Position numbers and translations under genes: made by a program. This document shows positions 17,208-30,355 of a stretch of 64,000 nt of DNA, piece after piece. Positions within the stretch are counted from its first letter, which is position 1. The number at the start of each line of letters is the position of its first letter. The DNA is from Ricordea florida (lineage: Eukaryota > Cnidaria > Anthozoa > Corallimorpharia > Ricordeidae), in the NCBI GenBank assembly GCA_949710005.1, contig OX453287.1:23381785-23445784 (forward strand), written 5' to 3'. The notes beneath the pieces are model-generated. The model had not been told where the DNA came from. It saw only the letters and a program-made list of their open reading frames with translations, and made no database searches.

Positions 17208-20200
17208 ATGAGACGCTATCTTCTTTGGGGTGTTTTGTTGGCTTTCACCATCAGCCGAAGTGTGGCTGATGTATATTTTCATTTTCCTCACGGATCCAAC
17301 AATCGACTAAATGGAAATCAAGAAAACGTCAAAAACGACAAGAGGCTTTTCGACTCGCAGGTAAAAAGATATGTACATGTTTATGTAAAATGATGACTGA
17401 CTATCGATGTTCGAATCTCAGTCGAATTTAACATTTTAAGTTCCAAAACTTAGAAATAGTTGACAATTAATAATAATAATAATAACAATAGCAATAACGA
17501 TAATGGTAACGATAACGGCAATGGAAATGATGATGATGATAATGATGATGATAATGATAATGATAATCATAATAATAATACTAATAATAGCAAATGCAAT
17601 AGCAGTAGCAAGGAAAGGGGCAGGAGTAGAGAAGTGTTGCGAAAGATGCAGAAAGCTAACAGTACTACTGGGCACACTTAGCATTGCCCGAACCTTCCAG
17701 GTGGCAACCTGAGAGATGGTTGGATTCTGAGAACACTAATTGTAGCTAATTTAAACTTTGCGCTAACTTCACATGGTGCCTTTATCAGTTATACTCCAGG
17801 GCTTACGGGTTATCCCATCGGCGCACCCAATTGGGGATAGTTTCCCCTTAGCATACAGTCACATATACTGCAATTATAGTAATTACTCTTGGCTCGAGTT
17901 TTGTATCGGATGTTAGTTGACGGAGGCGAAAACCATATCAACATACTATCACGCGACGAAATCGAAAGTGAATAACCTCATTCTCTTGACGCAAATCTAC
18001 TAGACTTTCAAACCTTAACAACAAAGGTCAAATAAAATAAAATCAAATTTATTAAAAGCACATTTACCTAACAAGTAACAGAAGATGCACCACCCCGCAA
18101 ATAGCATAAGCTGATATATCTAGCCTGGCAGTTTAGTAGATTAGTTAGTCAAAATAACTCATAAAAATACTTTACACGAGTGATATAAATTTAAAGAGAT
18201 ACCAGTAATGAATGTATAATAGCTTAAGTAAAAAAAATGACGCAGTAAATTGAAATTAAAATTGGTTTATGCAAGTTACTCATAACACGTTTTGAAGTTT
18301 TTAATGAGAGTGTTGCGAGGTGTAGCGGCGCCGGCGAGAGTTTGAAATCCTGAACCTGTTAAGGACAAATTACTCTAAATAGTCTACCCTGTGCAGGACA
18401 ACACCCTCTTTTTTAAGACCCTGTTTAGGACAAGAGACAAAATACGCACTCTCGTTTTATACGAATTTGTAAAATAATCTATTCCAATCAACGAAATCAT
18501 GTTTATCAGTTACTCCGTCTCCACATTTGAATGGGGGGATGCACTCTTGCCTGTACGACACAGTGACATCTTTCTTTCATCAAGTTATCCAACACAAAGA
18601 AACTAGACCTACCTGCACGATCTATTCTGTCAATGCGCGCTTGTTATATAAATGGAAAAATAATTGAAATGATACCAACAACAATAACAATTGTCCAGAA
18701 AATGAGCTGATGTTGATTGATGACCTTGACTGGCTCGTCGTACCATACCCTGTTTAGGACAGGTTCTGATCTTGTTAAGGAAAGAGGCGAGTCCAATTTG
18801 TAAACCCTGTTCAGGACAGCGAGGTAAAAAAGCCATACCTTGTCCAGCGGCACGTCCCCGTATGGCCCAAATGAGGGAGTACCCCCGGGGGGGGAGTGTT
18901 GACATCAACATAAATATTTTCAGTGATGAAGAAGTCTTAGTAATCTGCACTGCTAGGCTACTCACTCTACTCACTTTCTATATGTAGCTAGTGAGAATCG
19001 TACCAAAATAAGAACAGGTGATTTATTTCCGTATCATCCCATTCTTATGCATATGCATATTGTAGCCGTACTGTTCCTTTTTTTCCCGCAAAACAAGAAA
19101 CTTAGTTTACACCTGCATTACCTCGACAACTAGCTACAGCCATGAGCGCTAACCCATGCTCCTGCTACAGCATATATAACAGGCCCGTAGGAACGAATTT
19201 GAAAGTGAGGGGGCCCGAAAGTTAGCGATGAGGGTGGGATTATTTGGATGGGCCGTAGGCCCATCCCCAGTAGGGGGGTCCGGGGGCATCCCCTCCGGAA
19301 AATTTTGAAAATTTAGACACGCTCTAGTGCAATTTGGTGTATTTTGGAACACTTTCAGAGACGCACTTTGATGTAACTTTCAAACCATTTTTAAGCCATT
19401 TTTTGAATATTTATTGTTGTCCAAAAAAGTGGGGGGGCACGGGCCCCCCCGGCCCCCCCTACTCCTACGGCCCTGTATAATGAAGTAGGCGGTGATATAC
19501 AAATTCTAGCCAAGAACAACAATTGGCATAGAACGGCAGTAGATTTATAGTAAAGCTAGCAAACTGTGTTGAGTTACTGATTTAGAATGAGCACGAGTGT
19601 TTCACGAAAGTTACTAATATAACTACACATTGTCGATATTTTCACTTTTAATTCATTCCCGTAAAATAAAAGAACCGAGTATCGGTTTTCTGAAGAAATC
19701 AATCACTTCCATAGATAGAAAATTACGGATTCCTACCAAACGTTTTGCTTAGTCACATTAAGCGATCGTTTCTGATTTCTGCATGACTCCTGTGTTTATG
19801 AATATTTGCGCAATATGGACCGGTTTCTTTGAAATTCCCTTGCAGAACAACGGGAAAGCTGGTTACAACGTGGGAGACAGTTTGGATAGCAACCCTGGAG
19901 ATAACATACAAGAAGTCAGACAATTGCATCCGGTAATTGCTACTTCGCCGAACTGCTTTCAGCAAAAACTTAGAACCACACTGTATAGAAAAAAAAAACC
20001 CTACCACACTACAGTGCTGTTTAGCAGCTTTCCAAAAGATGGTCACACCACATGGTTTGATCCACAGGTGTGAAAATTAAAAGTCTGAACAACAAAGTAT
20101 AGTAAAAAAGACAACACCGCATTAAGGTACTGTTCAGTAGCTTTCCGAAGAATGGTCACACTGCATGGTTTGATCCACAGATGAAAAAGTTAGAACCATA

Positions 20201-23200
20201 CTGTATAGTAAAACAAACAGTATCACAGTACAGTACTGTTGTTACAAAAAAAGAGAAAAAAAAACAGTGAAGGATTTTTTTTTTGCGTTAACCAGAAATC
20301 TCAAAATTGAAGTATCTCAGTCTTCCAAATATCAACATTGCGCCACCTCCTGGCTGAGTTGGCATATGGAAAGCTCAAATGTTGTGGTAATATTTTTGTC
20401 TTTGCTGTTATTCATCTATTTATTTTTTTGCGATCTCCGTCGAATGCAAACTTGATCTTATGTTGGTGTCCTGCACACGTCAGTTTAAGGTGTCATGTGT
20501 AATACAGTCGTTATTGTTCATAGTAGACGCAAATTTAGCCACCCCACAAGATTTTTTATGGGCAGCTGTCTCGCTTTCATAATACCCTGAAGTTCCCTTA
20601 ACGCTCGTACTTACAAGGAAAAAAGCTCACTGTGATCTGTAAACGTCTATTGGGCTGTTCCAGGTATCAAGAAGGCCACGTTTTGTATTCACATGTCAAT
20701 CAAAAGAACTTTGCAACCTTGCGTTAATCCTTTTTAACCTGCAGTAATGAGTTAATACAGACTTCGCCAAACCTCTTAACTACATGGAATGCATTCCTTA
20801 ATCTGATCATTTCTAATCTTTGCAATTTATAGGAGTTCTACATGAGCGGCTGTGATGCCAAGGCTAAGAGCGAAGTAGAAATTATGTGGACAAATCAACA
20901 CGGAACTGGTCCAAAAACCGATGACAGAGTTGAAACCCAGATTATCTTACAGTACATGTGCCAGGAGTACCCGGAGGGGAAAATGTCCAGTGCTGATGTG
21001 AGAAAGGAATTCGACTTTCATACGATTCGTAACGGACAGAGTCTGAGCACACAAGAATTTAGGGCTGGACAAGCAGAGAAAGCGTATATCAAATTGGACC
21101 GTGGATTGCACGAACCAGCTTCCTTTTATGAGTCGTACAGCCGCCGAGAACGCAATAAAGGTAAACCTACACAATATTTAAATTAAATAAACACACATCT
21201 ACGATCTTAGCCAAAGTTCTTGGTACACTTCTGTTCATAAGCTATTGTAATTAACATATCGTTACGACCAAAAGACACTTTAACTTGTTCTTTCCCTTAC
21301 TGTGCGATGATCCCCCTCTTTTGAATCAATGTTGATAGGAGGCGGAATTGGTTCTGTGTCGTTGGGAAATTGAAGCACACCAAGAAAATGTACAGCAATT
21401 GAGTTGTACCATCATCCAAGTGCTGTCTAATTAACAATTATTCGCCTGAGGCGAATAATTGTTTTAGTATAAATCTAGGTGTTTCTTAACGTACCTGCAA
21501 AATTCAAGGTAACTTTATTGCCTTAGATCAGGCGATGCCCGGAATTGGGTCTACCAGGCGTTTTTCGTTTGATGGGCAGAACGGTTGTGATAGTGACAAC
21601 GAATTGTTCATACTCCGTTCTACCTTGCCATGTTGTCTTTATCGGACTGGTGCTCTTGTTTTGTCGGGGGTAGGGTTGGGGAATTTTGGTTTTAAGGCTA
21701 AACATCTCTGTTATTTTATTTGATTTCACATCTCAGTTGTTTCAGTGTGTAATCAGAGCTTGTGTAAGGTACTTTATTTTGCATGTAACCGCTAGAGAGA
21801 GTTAATGACGCTGTAGGGGTGGTGGGGTGGGGTCGGCAGGGGATAGGGCAGGGAAGCAGTAAAGGGGGAGGACAGGGATGTGGGGGAATAGGGGGGCCTA
21901 ACAGGCTTTGGTTTATGTCTGGTTAAAGTAATTGGTCTGAAATGCTAAAGCTTAAAACGCTTTTATTTTTCACGTCAGGTGAATTTTTTATAGAGACGTT
22001 TCCTCAGAAACGGCTATTAATACGCAGGTGATTATTTCAAAAAAGAAAAGAAAAAACATTGTGCAACACGAAAAAATTTTATTTCATCAAAAGCTCGCGA
22101 ACGACTGGCAGCCAATTTGTTCGTCGAGGTTATCATCGGCTGATAATCCGAGATAGCGAACCAATCAGAGCGCGCGATTTTGTATAATCACCTGAGTATT
22201 TATACTAATGGCTGATAGTCTGTATAGTAGCTCAGCCAACCAGATTGCGGCATTTGCATTTGTCTACAAGTAGATTTTTACTAATAAGTCTTAACCTCGT
22301 AAGAGGTGGCTGAGGGTAAAATATTGCAAGATATTGCGCCAATCAGATAACTCAAAATGTCATAGTTGCTGAGTTGGTGAAAAATAAGTCTCATTGTTTT
22401 TCAACATTGTTTTGGTTAACAATGTCACATTAAATTTTGTGTGTTGCGTTCCCTTTGTTCCTGTTCATGCTGCAGGTCTGTTTACTCCTAATCAAGATGG
22501 TCAAGAGTTAAAAGGTACCAAGGCCATCTACACCAGGCAAAACGCAGCGGGAACCAGAAGGGGCCTAGAAGTTCCCGAGGAGCGTGATTACTATCCTTAC
22601 TGGGGCCCAAGTCCGTGGAGGGACATTGCTATTATGGTTAGCAATAAGAAAACTGAGGGACTCATGAATACGTATGTGGGCAGTCCTGAGTATTATGAAA
22701 AATGTGAGTTTTGTTTAGCCATGCGGTTGTGAAGGGGTTGGGGTGGGGTTGCCGATATTGCACCGGGCCTTGTTCATAGTTTTAATTAAGTAGCTAGCAC
22801 ATGTTTTTGTTTTAGCCCAAATTAGCTCTAATCCAACAGTTAATTAGCTCTAATCCAACAGTTAATTAGCTCTAATCCAACAGTTAATTAGCTCTAATCC
22901 AACAATTAATTTTGAATTACATTGTAGTTACTGTTTAACCCCAAACAGTGCGATTCTCTAAAAACCGGACGCGTATATTACCCTTTTACTATCTGTTTTG
23001 CTATACAGTGTGGTTTTATCTCAGATGAAAAATATTTCACCTATGGATCAAACCCATGCAGTGTGACCTTTATTAGCGAAAGCTACTAAACAATACTGTA
23101 CTGTGGTACTGCTTATCTTACTACACAGTGCGGTTCCAACTTGTTCATCTGGGGATCAAACCATACTGTGTCACCATTCTTTGGAAAGCTAAAATCCATA

Positions 23201-26200
23201 AATCCGAGCGGAAAAAACTCGGTCCGTAACTTACAGTACGGACCTCGAACTTGGTTAGTAAAACGTATGTAAGTTCGGTTTGTTTTTCTGCACATGGTTG
23301 TCAAGTTTTATTGAGGGTATGTGGATCAAACCTTGCATTGTTGCCATTCCTTCAAACGTCAGCTGTGGTTTTACTATACAGTGTGGTTGTAACTTTATCA
23401 TCTGTGGATCAAACCATGCATGCACCTTTCTTTGTAAGATTGTAATTCTACTGCACAGTACTGTACTGTAGTACTGCTTGTTTTACTATACAGTGTGGTT
23501 GTAACTTTTTCATCTGTGAATCAGACCATGCAGTATGATCATTCTTTGAAAAGTTACTAAACAGTACAATTTTAGTATTACTTGTTCAGCACTGGAATGT
23601 AGCAGTGGACTTCATGTAAGCCTAATTATCTTGTTTTACCAGGGATGTGCATTATGACAAGTACACTGGAAGGGGAGGCAGCTTGTCCGCGAATCAATTC
23701 AGACAATTCCGTTGCTAAAGAATGTGTCGCCAGCCATATTACAGCAGACAGTTGCCGGGCTGCGGGCGGCAAGTGGACGAAGTTCATGACAAACTATATT
23801 GAAAGGACGGCCGGTGTTCTCAGCACCTGCCACACCCAAGGACACATGAGCCTCAAAAGAGGGTTACCTTATGAGCCTCACAAGGTATCCCAGGGTGCAG
23901 ATGGCAAAGAGGAATACCTTCTGTTTGACAAACCTCCAGAAGTCTTGTATGCTCCCTCCACTGTCGTCAACCACAACGGCATGAACATGGAAGGGAAATT
24001 TTCATCGTATAAGTGGAAAGTTCCTTGCTTTGCGACAAACACGACCCAGCGCTGTGTACTGAGAATCAGGTAAAGCATTGGTCTCCGCTTCGCAGCTGTT
24101 GTCTGGATCGTCAGATACGCAACGCTCTTTCTCATAGTTGTCCAGTACTCTGACAAATTTATGTACAGCGTTGTATTGAAATGCACTGCGTTGTATTGTG
24201 TCGTTCTAGAATGCATTGTTGAACTATTGTTATGGCCATATAATACAATACAATGCTAGGCATAAATTTGTCGGAGTATTGGACAACCCTCCTCTTTCTT
24301 CCCCGGAGAAACGTTTCCTGACGAGCCAGGCAAATGATTCGAAGGAGACTTAAACATAAGTTTACGTTACATTAAGTTGTCTTTGTTGTAGAAACAGGCT
24401 TCAAGGAACAAGTTTGAAGTGAAAGATGTATTTTCGGCACTGTCACAGGCAAACTTGGAGAAAACAAATCCGATTTTTCCCCACAGTTGTCCATCTACGA
24501 CCTTTCCATTATATTACTAGTTGAACTACCACTCTACCACTGAGCTCTAGGAAACTCGAGGGAGTAAGGACACATTACAGTTTGAGGTGGTTCAAAAACA
24601 GAACTTTGATTGGGTCAGAAAAAGGCTACTGATTGGTGCACAGAACGTGCTTTGATAGTTTTAAAAAACAACTATCATTGTTTTAGAAAACAAATCTCTG
24701 TTAGTACATGATAACTTGAGTTTTTAAAAATTTGAATTCCTTCCCAAAGCGAACCTTCGTTGGTTCAGAAAACGACTTTCACTTGTCTTGAAAAACCAGC
24801 TTTGTTCAGTTGCTTTAATATGAACTCAAGATTTGATAGACTTAACACTAGCTCTCACATTTTATTATTTTAAAAGAGGACATTTAATGACTTTCAAAAA
24901 CGAACTTTGATTCAAGTTATGGAAACGACCTTTCGTTGGTTCAAAAAGTATTGCATTCTTAAGTTGGTCTAAGATGTGCGTTTATAATCTCTGCATGTCT
25001 GATACCGAGAGTTCATCAAGTATTTCCGTTATCAAACGTATCTTTTTTATCTTGTTGTTCTAGGTACAACATCACAACAAAAGATGTTCCTCGGGATTTC
25101 GATTACAGAAACAACTCCTCGTAAGCGTTCTACTAACCATTATTTCAAATTTCAATTCATTGCTGTCCTGAAGATTCCCAAAGTTCGCTGCACACGATTG
25201 GTTACAAAACGAAGGCCTACTCTGGGACCTTAGTCGCCTTAAACCGCCATGTTTTTTGTGTCAATTTTACGCAAGTCGCTTTAAGTCACCAAAAGTCCTA
25301 AAACGGGCACTCGTTTGTGTAAATTGAATTTATATTTTAGAATAATCAGACTGCATGGCTTTAACCCCTCTGCAAAGTAGAACAAACAGCACCACAGTAC
25401 ACTGCAAAGTACCAGTAGCTTTCCAAAAAATAGTCTAAACACACGCGGTTAAAAACTTATTGAAATCCCTGTAGATGAAAAAGATAGAACCACACTGTGT
25501 AGTAAAACAAAAGGTACCAGAGTAAAAAACTGTTCAGTAGCTTTTCAAAAAATAGACAAACTGGATTGTTTGATTCACAGATTAAAACGTTAGCGCCAGA
25601 CTTCATAGTAGTTAAATATATAGACCCTAAGGGATGAAAGTATGCTCGTTTGTTGTGATGCGTTTGATATCCTTAACTTTCGTATAGAGTCAAGAATAAT
25701 CCCAAGACAAAAGCCGTAGATGACACAACAGACTTGCAGCTAGCCCTCAACACTGCCCAGCTGGGCCGCACTTTCCAGGACAGGACCCATGTGATCCTCT
25801 TGAAACCAAGAAATCAGCTTCCTCGTAAATACCAGCAGAGTAACATTTATTACATCGGTGGAATGGGTAAGAGAGGTAACATAGTGCAGACATACCCTGC
25901 CATGGAGTATCGATTCAACCCTGAAAGACTCACTGTTAGTACTAAAGATATAGTGTGTTTCGTTTGGTCTGGTAAGTAATCAATTTCTTTAGTATTAATT
26001 TTGTGATTCATGTTGTTCTCTGACCTATGGCCATTTGAACTATCAGAACTAAGGTCCATGTAGTTTCCGGAATAGTTAGTTAGCATTATCGTTAAAGTTA
26101 ATCGATATACGTTCGCGTTATCGTTCGTGTCTAAACACACGCGGTTAAAAACTTATTGAAATCCCTGTAGATGAAAAAGATAGAACCACACTGTGTAGTA

Positions 26201-28656
26201 AAACAAAAGGTACCAGAGTAAAAAACTGTTCAGTAGCTTTTCAAAAAATAGACAAACTGGATTGTTTGATTCACAGATTAAAACGTTAGCGCCAGACTTC
26301 ATAGTAGTTAAATATATAGACCCTAAGGGATGAAAGTATGCTCGTTTGTTGTGATGCGTTTGATATCCTTAACTTTCGTATAGAGTCAAGAATAATCCCA
26401 AGACAAAAGCCGTAGATGACACAACAGACTTGCAGCTAGCCCTCAACACTGCCCAGCTGGGCCGCACTTTCCAGGACAGGACCCATGTGATCCTCTTGAA
26501 ACCAAGAAATCAGCTTCCTCGTAAATACCAGCAGAGTAACATTTATTACATCGGTGGAATGGGTAAGAGAGGTAACATAGTGCAGACATACCCTGCCATG
26601 GAGTATCGATTCAACCCTGAAAGACTCACTGTTAGTACTAAAGATATAGTGTGTTTCGTTTGGTCTGGTAAGTAATCAATTTCTTTAGTATTAATTTTGT
26701 GATTCATGTTGTTCTCTGACCTATGGCCATTTGAACTATCAGAACTAAGGTCCATGTAGTTTCCGGAATAGTTAGTTAGCATTATCGTTAAAGTTAATCG
26801 ATATACGTTCGCGTTATCGTTCGCGTTCGCGTTGACGTTATCGTTTGTGTTATCGTCATCATTATCGTTCGCGTTATTATGATCATTGTTGTTAGCGTTA
26901 GCGTTTGTGTTAACGTTAGCTTCGTTATTTGATTACCTGAGGAAAACACAGTCAACTCTGACTTAAGAAGTTAATTTTTTCCATTTGTGGAAAAGCCAAT
27001 AATGACGAATTCAAAGCCGTAAACGAGATTTGCTTTGACTGAACTACTTAGCGCTGCTTTAGTAGTGACAGCGTTATCCCTATACATACGTGACACCCGA
27101 GGTTCTTCTTGTTCAAAGCAGGAGTATCTGAGTGTCCATTGTTATCCCACAGGTTCTAACAACAATCCTAACAACGCCGGGCAAGGAAGAGCACGTAAGA
27201 AAAACTCTTTAACAATCTTGCGTATATCTACTTTCCTTCCACGATGAATGTTTGTATATATGGGCTATATAGGTATGTGCTGCGGGATAGGGTATGGTTT
27301 TTGAGGTTCTCGATCCTTAAATAGGGTATCATTTTTGCCCATGTTGGTATAGTGTTCCCGGTGTGATCCTTAGATAGGGTTCCTAAATTGTATCAGGCAG
27401 TCTACTATACTATGCTTGTTGCTAACATCCAGTAATCTTACAGAAACGAACGACCCGTTTAAGCCATGTTTAATTTTTGTTTTTCCCTTGCATAGGGTGT
27501 CATTTTTCGTGTTTGGGCCTTGAATAGGGTATCAATTTTCGTTTGCTTCATCCTTAGATAGGGTCAGGGTTTGAGACCCTTCAATCGCGGCGCACACCTA
27601 TTCGAAATTTATGGGAGTACGCTCCCCCCACCCCCCCCCCCCCCCCGGGGTGAAGGCTGTTACTATTTTGCAACACGACCTGGGCTGTGGTAGCTCCTAC
27701 GCCGAGATTCTTGTCACTTTTCGACATTAAACGGCACAAATAAACCTCCACACTCGATTGAACACAACTCTTTCTAGTCTATTGCGACGACTAACATCAT
27801 GCGACAAAAGAATTCACTGCAAAGATACAAATATTCATATGATTGCACCGAAATTAACAGCAATCAATCAAAATTTAAAGTATACTTACACCCAGGGTGC
27901 TTAGCCCGGTCGAAACAGCAACGAAACATCAAATACTACAAGAATTCCAACTGACCTAAATGTTCGTTTCCTAAATCTCTATCCGAAACTATTTCTCGGG
28001 ATGTCGCACGTGGCTATCACATGCTACCGTGGCACAAGCATCCGGCCCGATTCTGATTCACAACACAGGCACCGAGTGCGAACAACTTAGCTCGATTCCA
28101 TTTTGGTACCGGGACATCCTTTGTAAAGTTCCGTTATTCTGGAATGGGTAAAATTGTGGAAACCCTAGCCACTGTCTTGTAGTTGTGGGCTGGTACAGAG
28201 TTAGCATATGTAAACACAAAAACTGCCTCAGTGTGAACAGTTGAAAAACCTGCACGGAACCACTCTGTGCCGGCACGGAACCACTCTGTACAGTGGTCTA
28301 CAGAGTGAACGTAGTCTTAATCAATCTATGGTACTTTGCACACAGGTTCTGATCGAACAAACGTTTGCTGGGTTAAAGAAGGATGCAGCTCATTAAAGCC
28401 AGCAGCCTGTGCAAATATTCCCTTGGAAGTTGTCGATGTCGACGCAAACTCAACCGAGGTAAACCTGCATTTAAACAAAGGATGTTATGAGGGAGATAAG
28501 CCGCTCCAGGCTCAGCTTGATAACGCCCCGGCCTCGTGTAACCTACCGTGTTTCCGTATCAAGGAGCCTGGGGATTACTGTTACATGGGCACGCGCAATA
28601 ACAACTTCTCCAACCGACGTCACATGGGCCAAATAACTGTGAAAAAAGCAGAATGA
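17208..28656 (+). CDS. Secreted DD3-3-like protein, nine coding exons
   Basis: Matches the family named after Dictyostelium protein DD3-3, widespread in marine invertebrates and of unknown molecular function. Exons: 17208-17360, 19846-19932, 20833-21160, 22476-22703, 23643-24069, 25064-25120, 25688-25971, 27153-27194, 28346-28656. All have AG/GT borders, phases join, and the product is 638 residues. Residues 1-20 are a signal peptide; the mature start has the family's PHGSNNR and [18 protein letters not shown] segments, followed by WTNQHGTG and QYMCQ. Many cysteines in the later exons suggest disulfide bonding in the secretory pathway or outside the cell. A second identical copy of exon 7 (26384-26667) follows 412 nt after the first. 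AATAAA at 28756-28761 is a likely poly(A) signal. Introns carry satellite, MITE and foldback repeats. Confidence 0.85.
17465..17600. repeat. Microsatellite (AAT/GAT/AAC)n
   Basis: Trinucleotide-like low-complexity run in intron 1 of the DD3-3-like gene. It creates spurious open frames rich in Asn/Asp on one strand and Ile on the other. Confidence 0.85.
18340..18895 (+). repeat. Dispersed ACCCTGTTTAGGACAG repeats ending in GGGAGTACCCCCGGGG
   Basis: At least five degenerate copies of a 16-nt unit (near 18,352, 18,387, 18,417, 18,748 and 18,803), closing with the GC-rich tail at about 18,873-18,895. A second block at 27,260-27,650 ends in a similar GGGAGTAC plus C/G-rich tail but uses ATAGGGT units. 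Probably non-autonomous mobile elements with internal minisatellites. Confidence 0.55.
19180..19475. mobile_element. MITE with 13-bp TIRs and TATAA target duplication
   Basis: The left end CAGGCCCGTAGGA and the right end TCCTACGGCCCTG are inverted repeats with one mismatch. TATAA flanks both sides (19175-19179 and 19476-19480). The 296-bp interior is G/C-run rich and non-coding. It lies in intron 1 of the DD3-3-like gene. Confidence 0.8.
19966..20240 (-). repeat. 106-bp satellite copies, reverse orientation
   Basis: About 2.5 units in intron 2 of the DD3-3-like gene; landmarks GTTTGATCCACAG, TTAGAACCATACTGTATAG and GTACTGTTCAGTAGC. Confidence 0.8.
21433..21463. repeat. Perfect palindrome, 14-nt arms
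   Basis: AACAATTATTCGCC, a TGA spacer, and the exact complement. It lies in intron 3 of the DD3-3-like gene. It looks like the fused ends of a foldback or MITE element. Confidence 0.75.
22818..22907. repeat. 22-bp tandem repeat, four copies
   Basis: Unit AATTAGCTCTAATCCAACAG plus TT, four near-identical copies in intron 4 of the DD3-3-like gene. Confidence 0.9.
22975..23570 (+). repeat. 106-bp satellite copies interrupted by foldback element A
   Basis: About four diverged forward units in intron 4 of the DD3-3-like gene. The block is split by a half copy of foldback A (23,195-23,260), which marks a later insertion or excision scar. Confidence 0.75.
24590..24960. repeat. Degenerate minisatellite
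   Basis: Loosely repeated AACGAACTTTGATTGG and TTGGTTCAGAAAACGAC motifs every 25-60 nt in intron 5 of the DD3-3-like gene. Copy borders are poorly defined. Confidence 0.4.
25435..26826 (+). repeat. Exact 696-bp tandem duplication including a coding exon
   Basis: The segment from TCTAAACACACGCGG (about 25,435) to the CGCGTTATCGTTCG end (about 26,130) is repeated immediately, with no difference that I found by eye. It includes 250 nt of intron, the complete 284-nt exon 7 with both splice sites, and 150 nt of the following intron. Exon starts are 25688 and 26384. Confidence 0.95.
26384..26667 (+). pseudogene. Second copy of DD3-3-like exon 7
   Basis: Identical in sequence and splice sites to 25688-25971. 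The exon is 284 nt (not a multiple of 3) and goes from phase 2 to phase 1, so joining copy 1 to copy 2 shifts the frame and meets a TAG within about 11 codons. It can serve only as an alternative to the first copy, or be unused, or be an assembly artefact. Confidence 0.8.
26800..26930. repeat. CGTTNN minisatellite
   Basis: Degenerate six-nucleotide periodicity (CGTTAT, CGTTCG, CGTTAG and similar, about 18 units) directly at the right edge of the 696-bp duplication. It may have mediated the duplication. Confidence 0.7.
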
Positions 28657-28761
28657 TCATGACTGGTTGAAATTTGACAAATCAAAGTCATTTTAAAAAT
28701 GTAAGGGTCGGTTGAACTATTATAATATGCTTATGTATGACTGATGTTAATGACAAATAAA

Positions 28762-30240
28762 CTAAAAAAGAAAAATGCTGTTGTATCATTGCATTACAAG
28801 GCTTTTGAGTGAGAGGACATCAAACAAATGCGGTGTCACCTCTCAGAAACAGCTGTAAAGCGAGACATGATTCACGCTCCCATTTTTTTTTTTCGACCAA
28901 AACTCGCTTCCACAAGGCTTTTCCAGAAGCTCTGATAATATTCACCTAGCAATAGGTAAATACTGTTGAATATCCCGAGGGGTATGTACCAATAGTATTT
29001 GTCAGCACAACTCATGGTATTTCGTAACGGCCTAACCAGCGCCAAAAATAAGAAATTTTTATCGACACATGGATCAAGGAGCCTTAACTAAAACCAATTC
29101 TCATCGAAAAAAATCCTGCATCAAGGAGCTAAAACATGCTTTCACTTCTTCCATTTTTTGTAGATAAAACCATGCAGTGTAACAATTCTTTGAAAAGCCA
29201 CTGAACAGAACTGTACTGTGGTAATTTTTGTTTTATTATACAGTGAGACTCTAAATGTTTCATGTAATACCCGAGATGCAGTGTTCATCACCTATCAAAC
29301 ACTAGGAAGAGAGTTGAACATTCGACCCGTAGCAGAGTATTTTTGGCGATATTGGAGGTGTTTGATATGTAAAGAAACACATGTATCGAGTGTTTGATAT
29401 AGCGTCTCGAACGAAATTCCTTAGGAGAAATGAAAGATGCAAAAGCGAGCATTCTTTCATCAGATATCCAAACACGTCACGGTGCTTGATTTCCTCGTGG
29501 CGGTGTGACCGTTTTTTAAGAAAAGTCTGAGCTGTACTGTACCGTTTAAATGTGCAATGTGGTTATCATGTAGTCTTTAACTTAATTGCTCTATATGGAA
29601 AAGGTTTAGTTTTTAATTGATTTTTGTCATCAGATGGAAGGTTTGGAGGGTACATATTCATCATCCACAGGCGAAGGAATTTTTGGGATTCTATTCCAAC
29701 CAGATATTTCTCGCAAACACGATCCGTAAAGGTTAAGAAACGGCAAGCTTCCCTAAATAATGGATGCTTTATTTCTCTTTCTTGTCAATAATTATTTACG
29801 ATCATTTTCTTTTCACTTATGTCCAGGATCGATCTTGTTAGCAAAAATTTGCTAGCAAATTTTTTTCGCAATTGTCGCAAAAGAAATAATTGAGAAAAAA
29901 TTATGTCAGAAAATCACTAACAAATATCGCAAAAATCGCAAGAATAACAAATCTAACAAGAATCAAGACTTATAAAAAAAAAGAAGGTAAGAAGGGCCCC
30001 GAAATGTCCGCAAATATCGCAAAAATCTCAAATATAACAAGAATTTTTCTTGCTAGCTAGAAACCCCCATGACAAATATCGCAATTATCGCAATCAATTC
30101 CTGTGTGCCAAATTTGGTGCTAGACGGAAGTAAGCCAACTTTTAAGTGATATTTTGCAACTATAGGGCCACACGGCCCTAAATTTCAAAAGGGATGTTGG
30201 AAATGAGTTAATAAAGCTATTTTCTATTTCCTGCTCTATT
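28762..30240. other. Intergenic stretch, no gene
   Basis: Contains one forward satellite unit (29,155-29,260) and a palindromic A/T-rich block (about 29,830-30,110) with repeated ATCGCAAAAAT, AACAAGAAT and TTTGCTAGCAAA. No coding signal. Confidence 0.45.
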
Positions 30241-30246
30241 ACCGCG

Positions 30247-30252
30247 TTTATT
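30247..30252 (-). promoter_or_regulatory. Likely poly(A) signal of the GT92 gene
   Basis: AATAAA on the minus strand, about 104 nt past the stop codon of the glycosyltransferase gene. Confidence 0.5.
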
Positions 30253-30355
30253 GTTCATTTATCAATCGTTTCAAAACCATTGGCAAAACCGCAATTACCG
30301 TTTTAAGAAAAAGTTCACTTCATCTAGTTTAAAGTCAGTTGCTAACGAAAAATAA

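Noticed and set aside
17436-17712. Open frames rich in Asn/Asp or Ile/Met
   Set aside because: Translation of a trinucleotide microsatellite in an intron.
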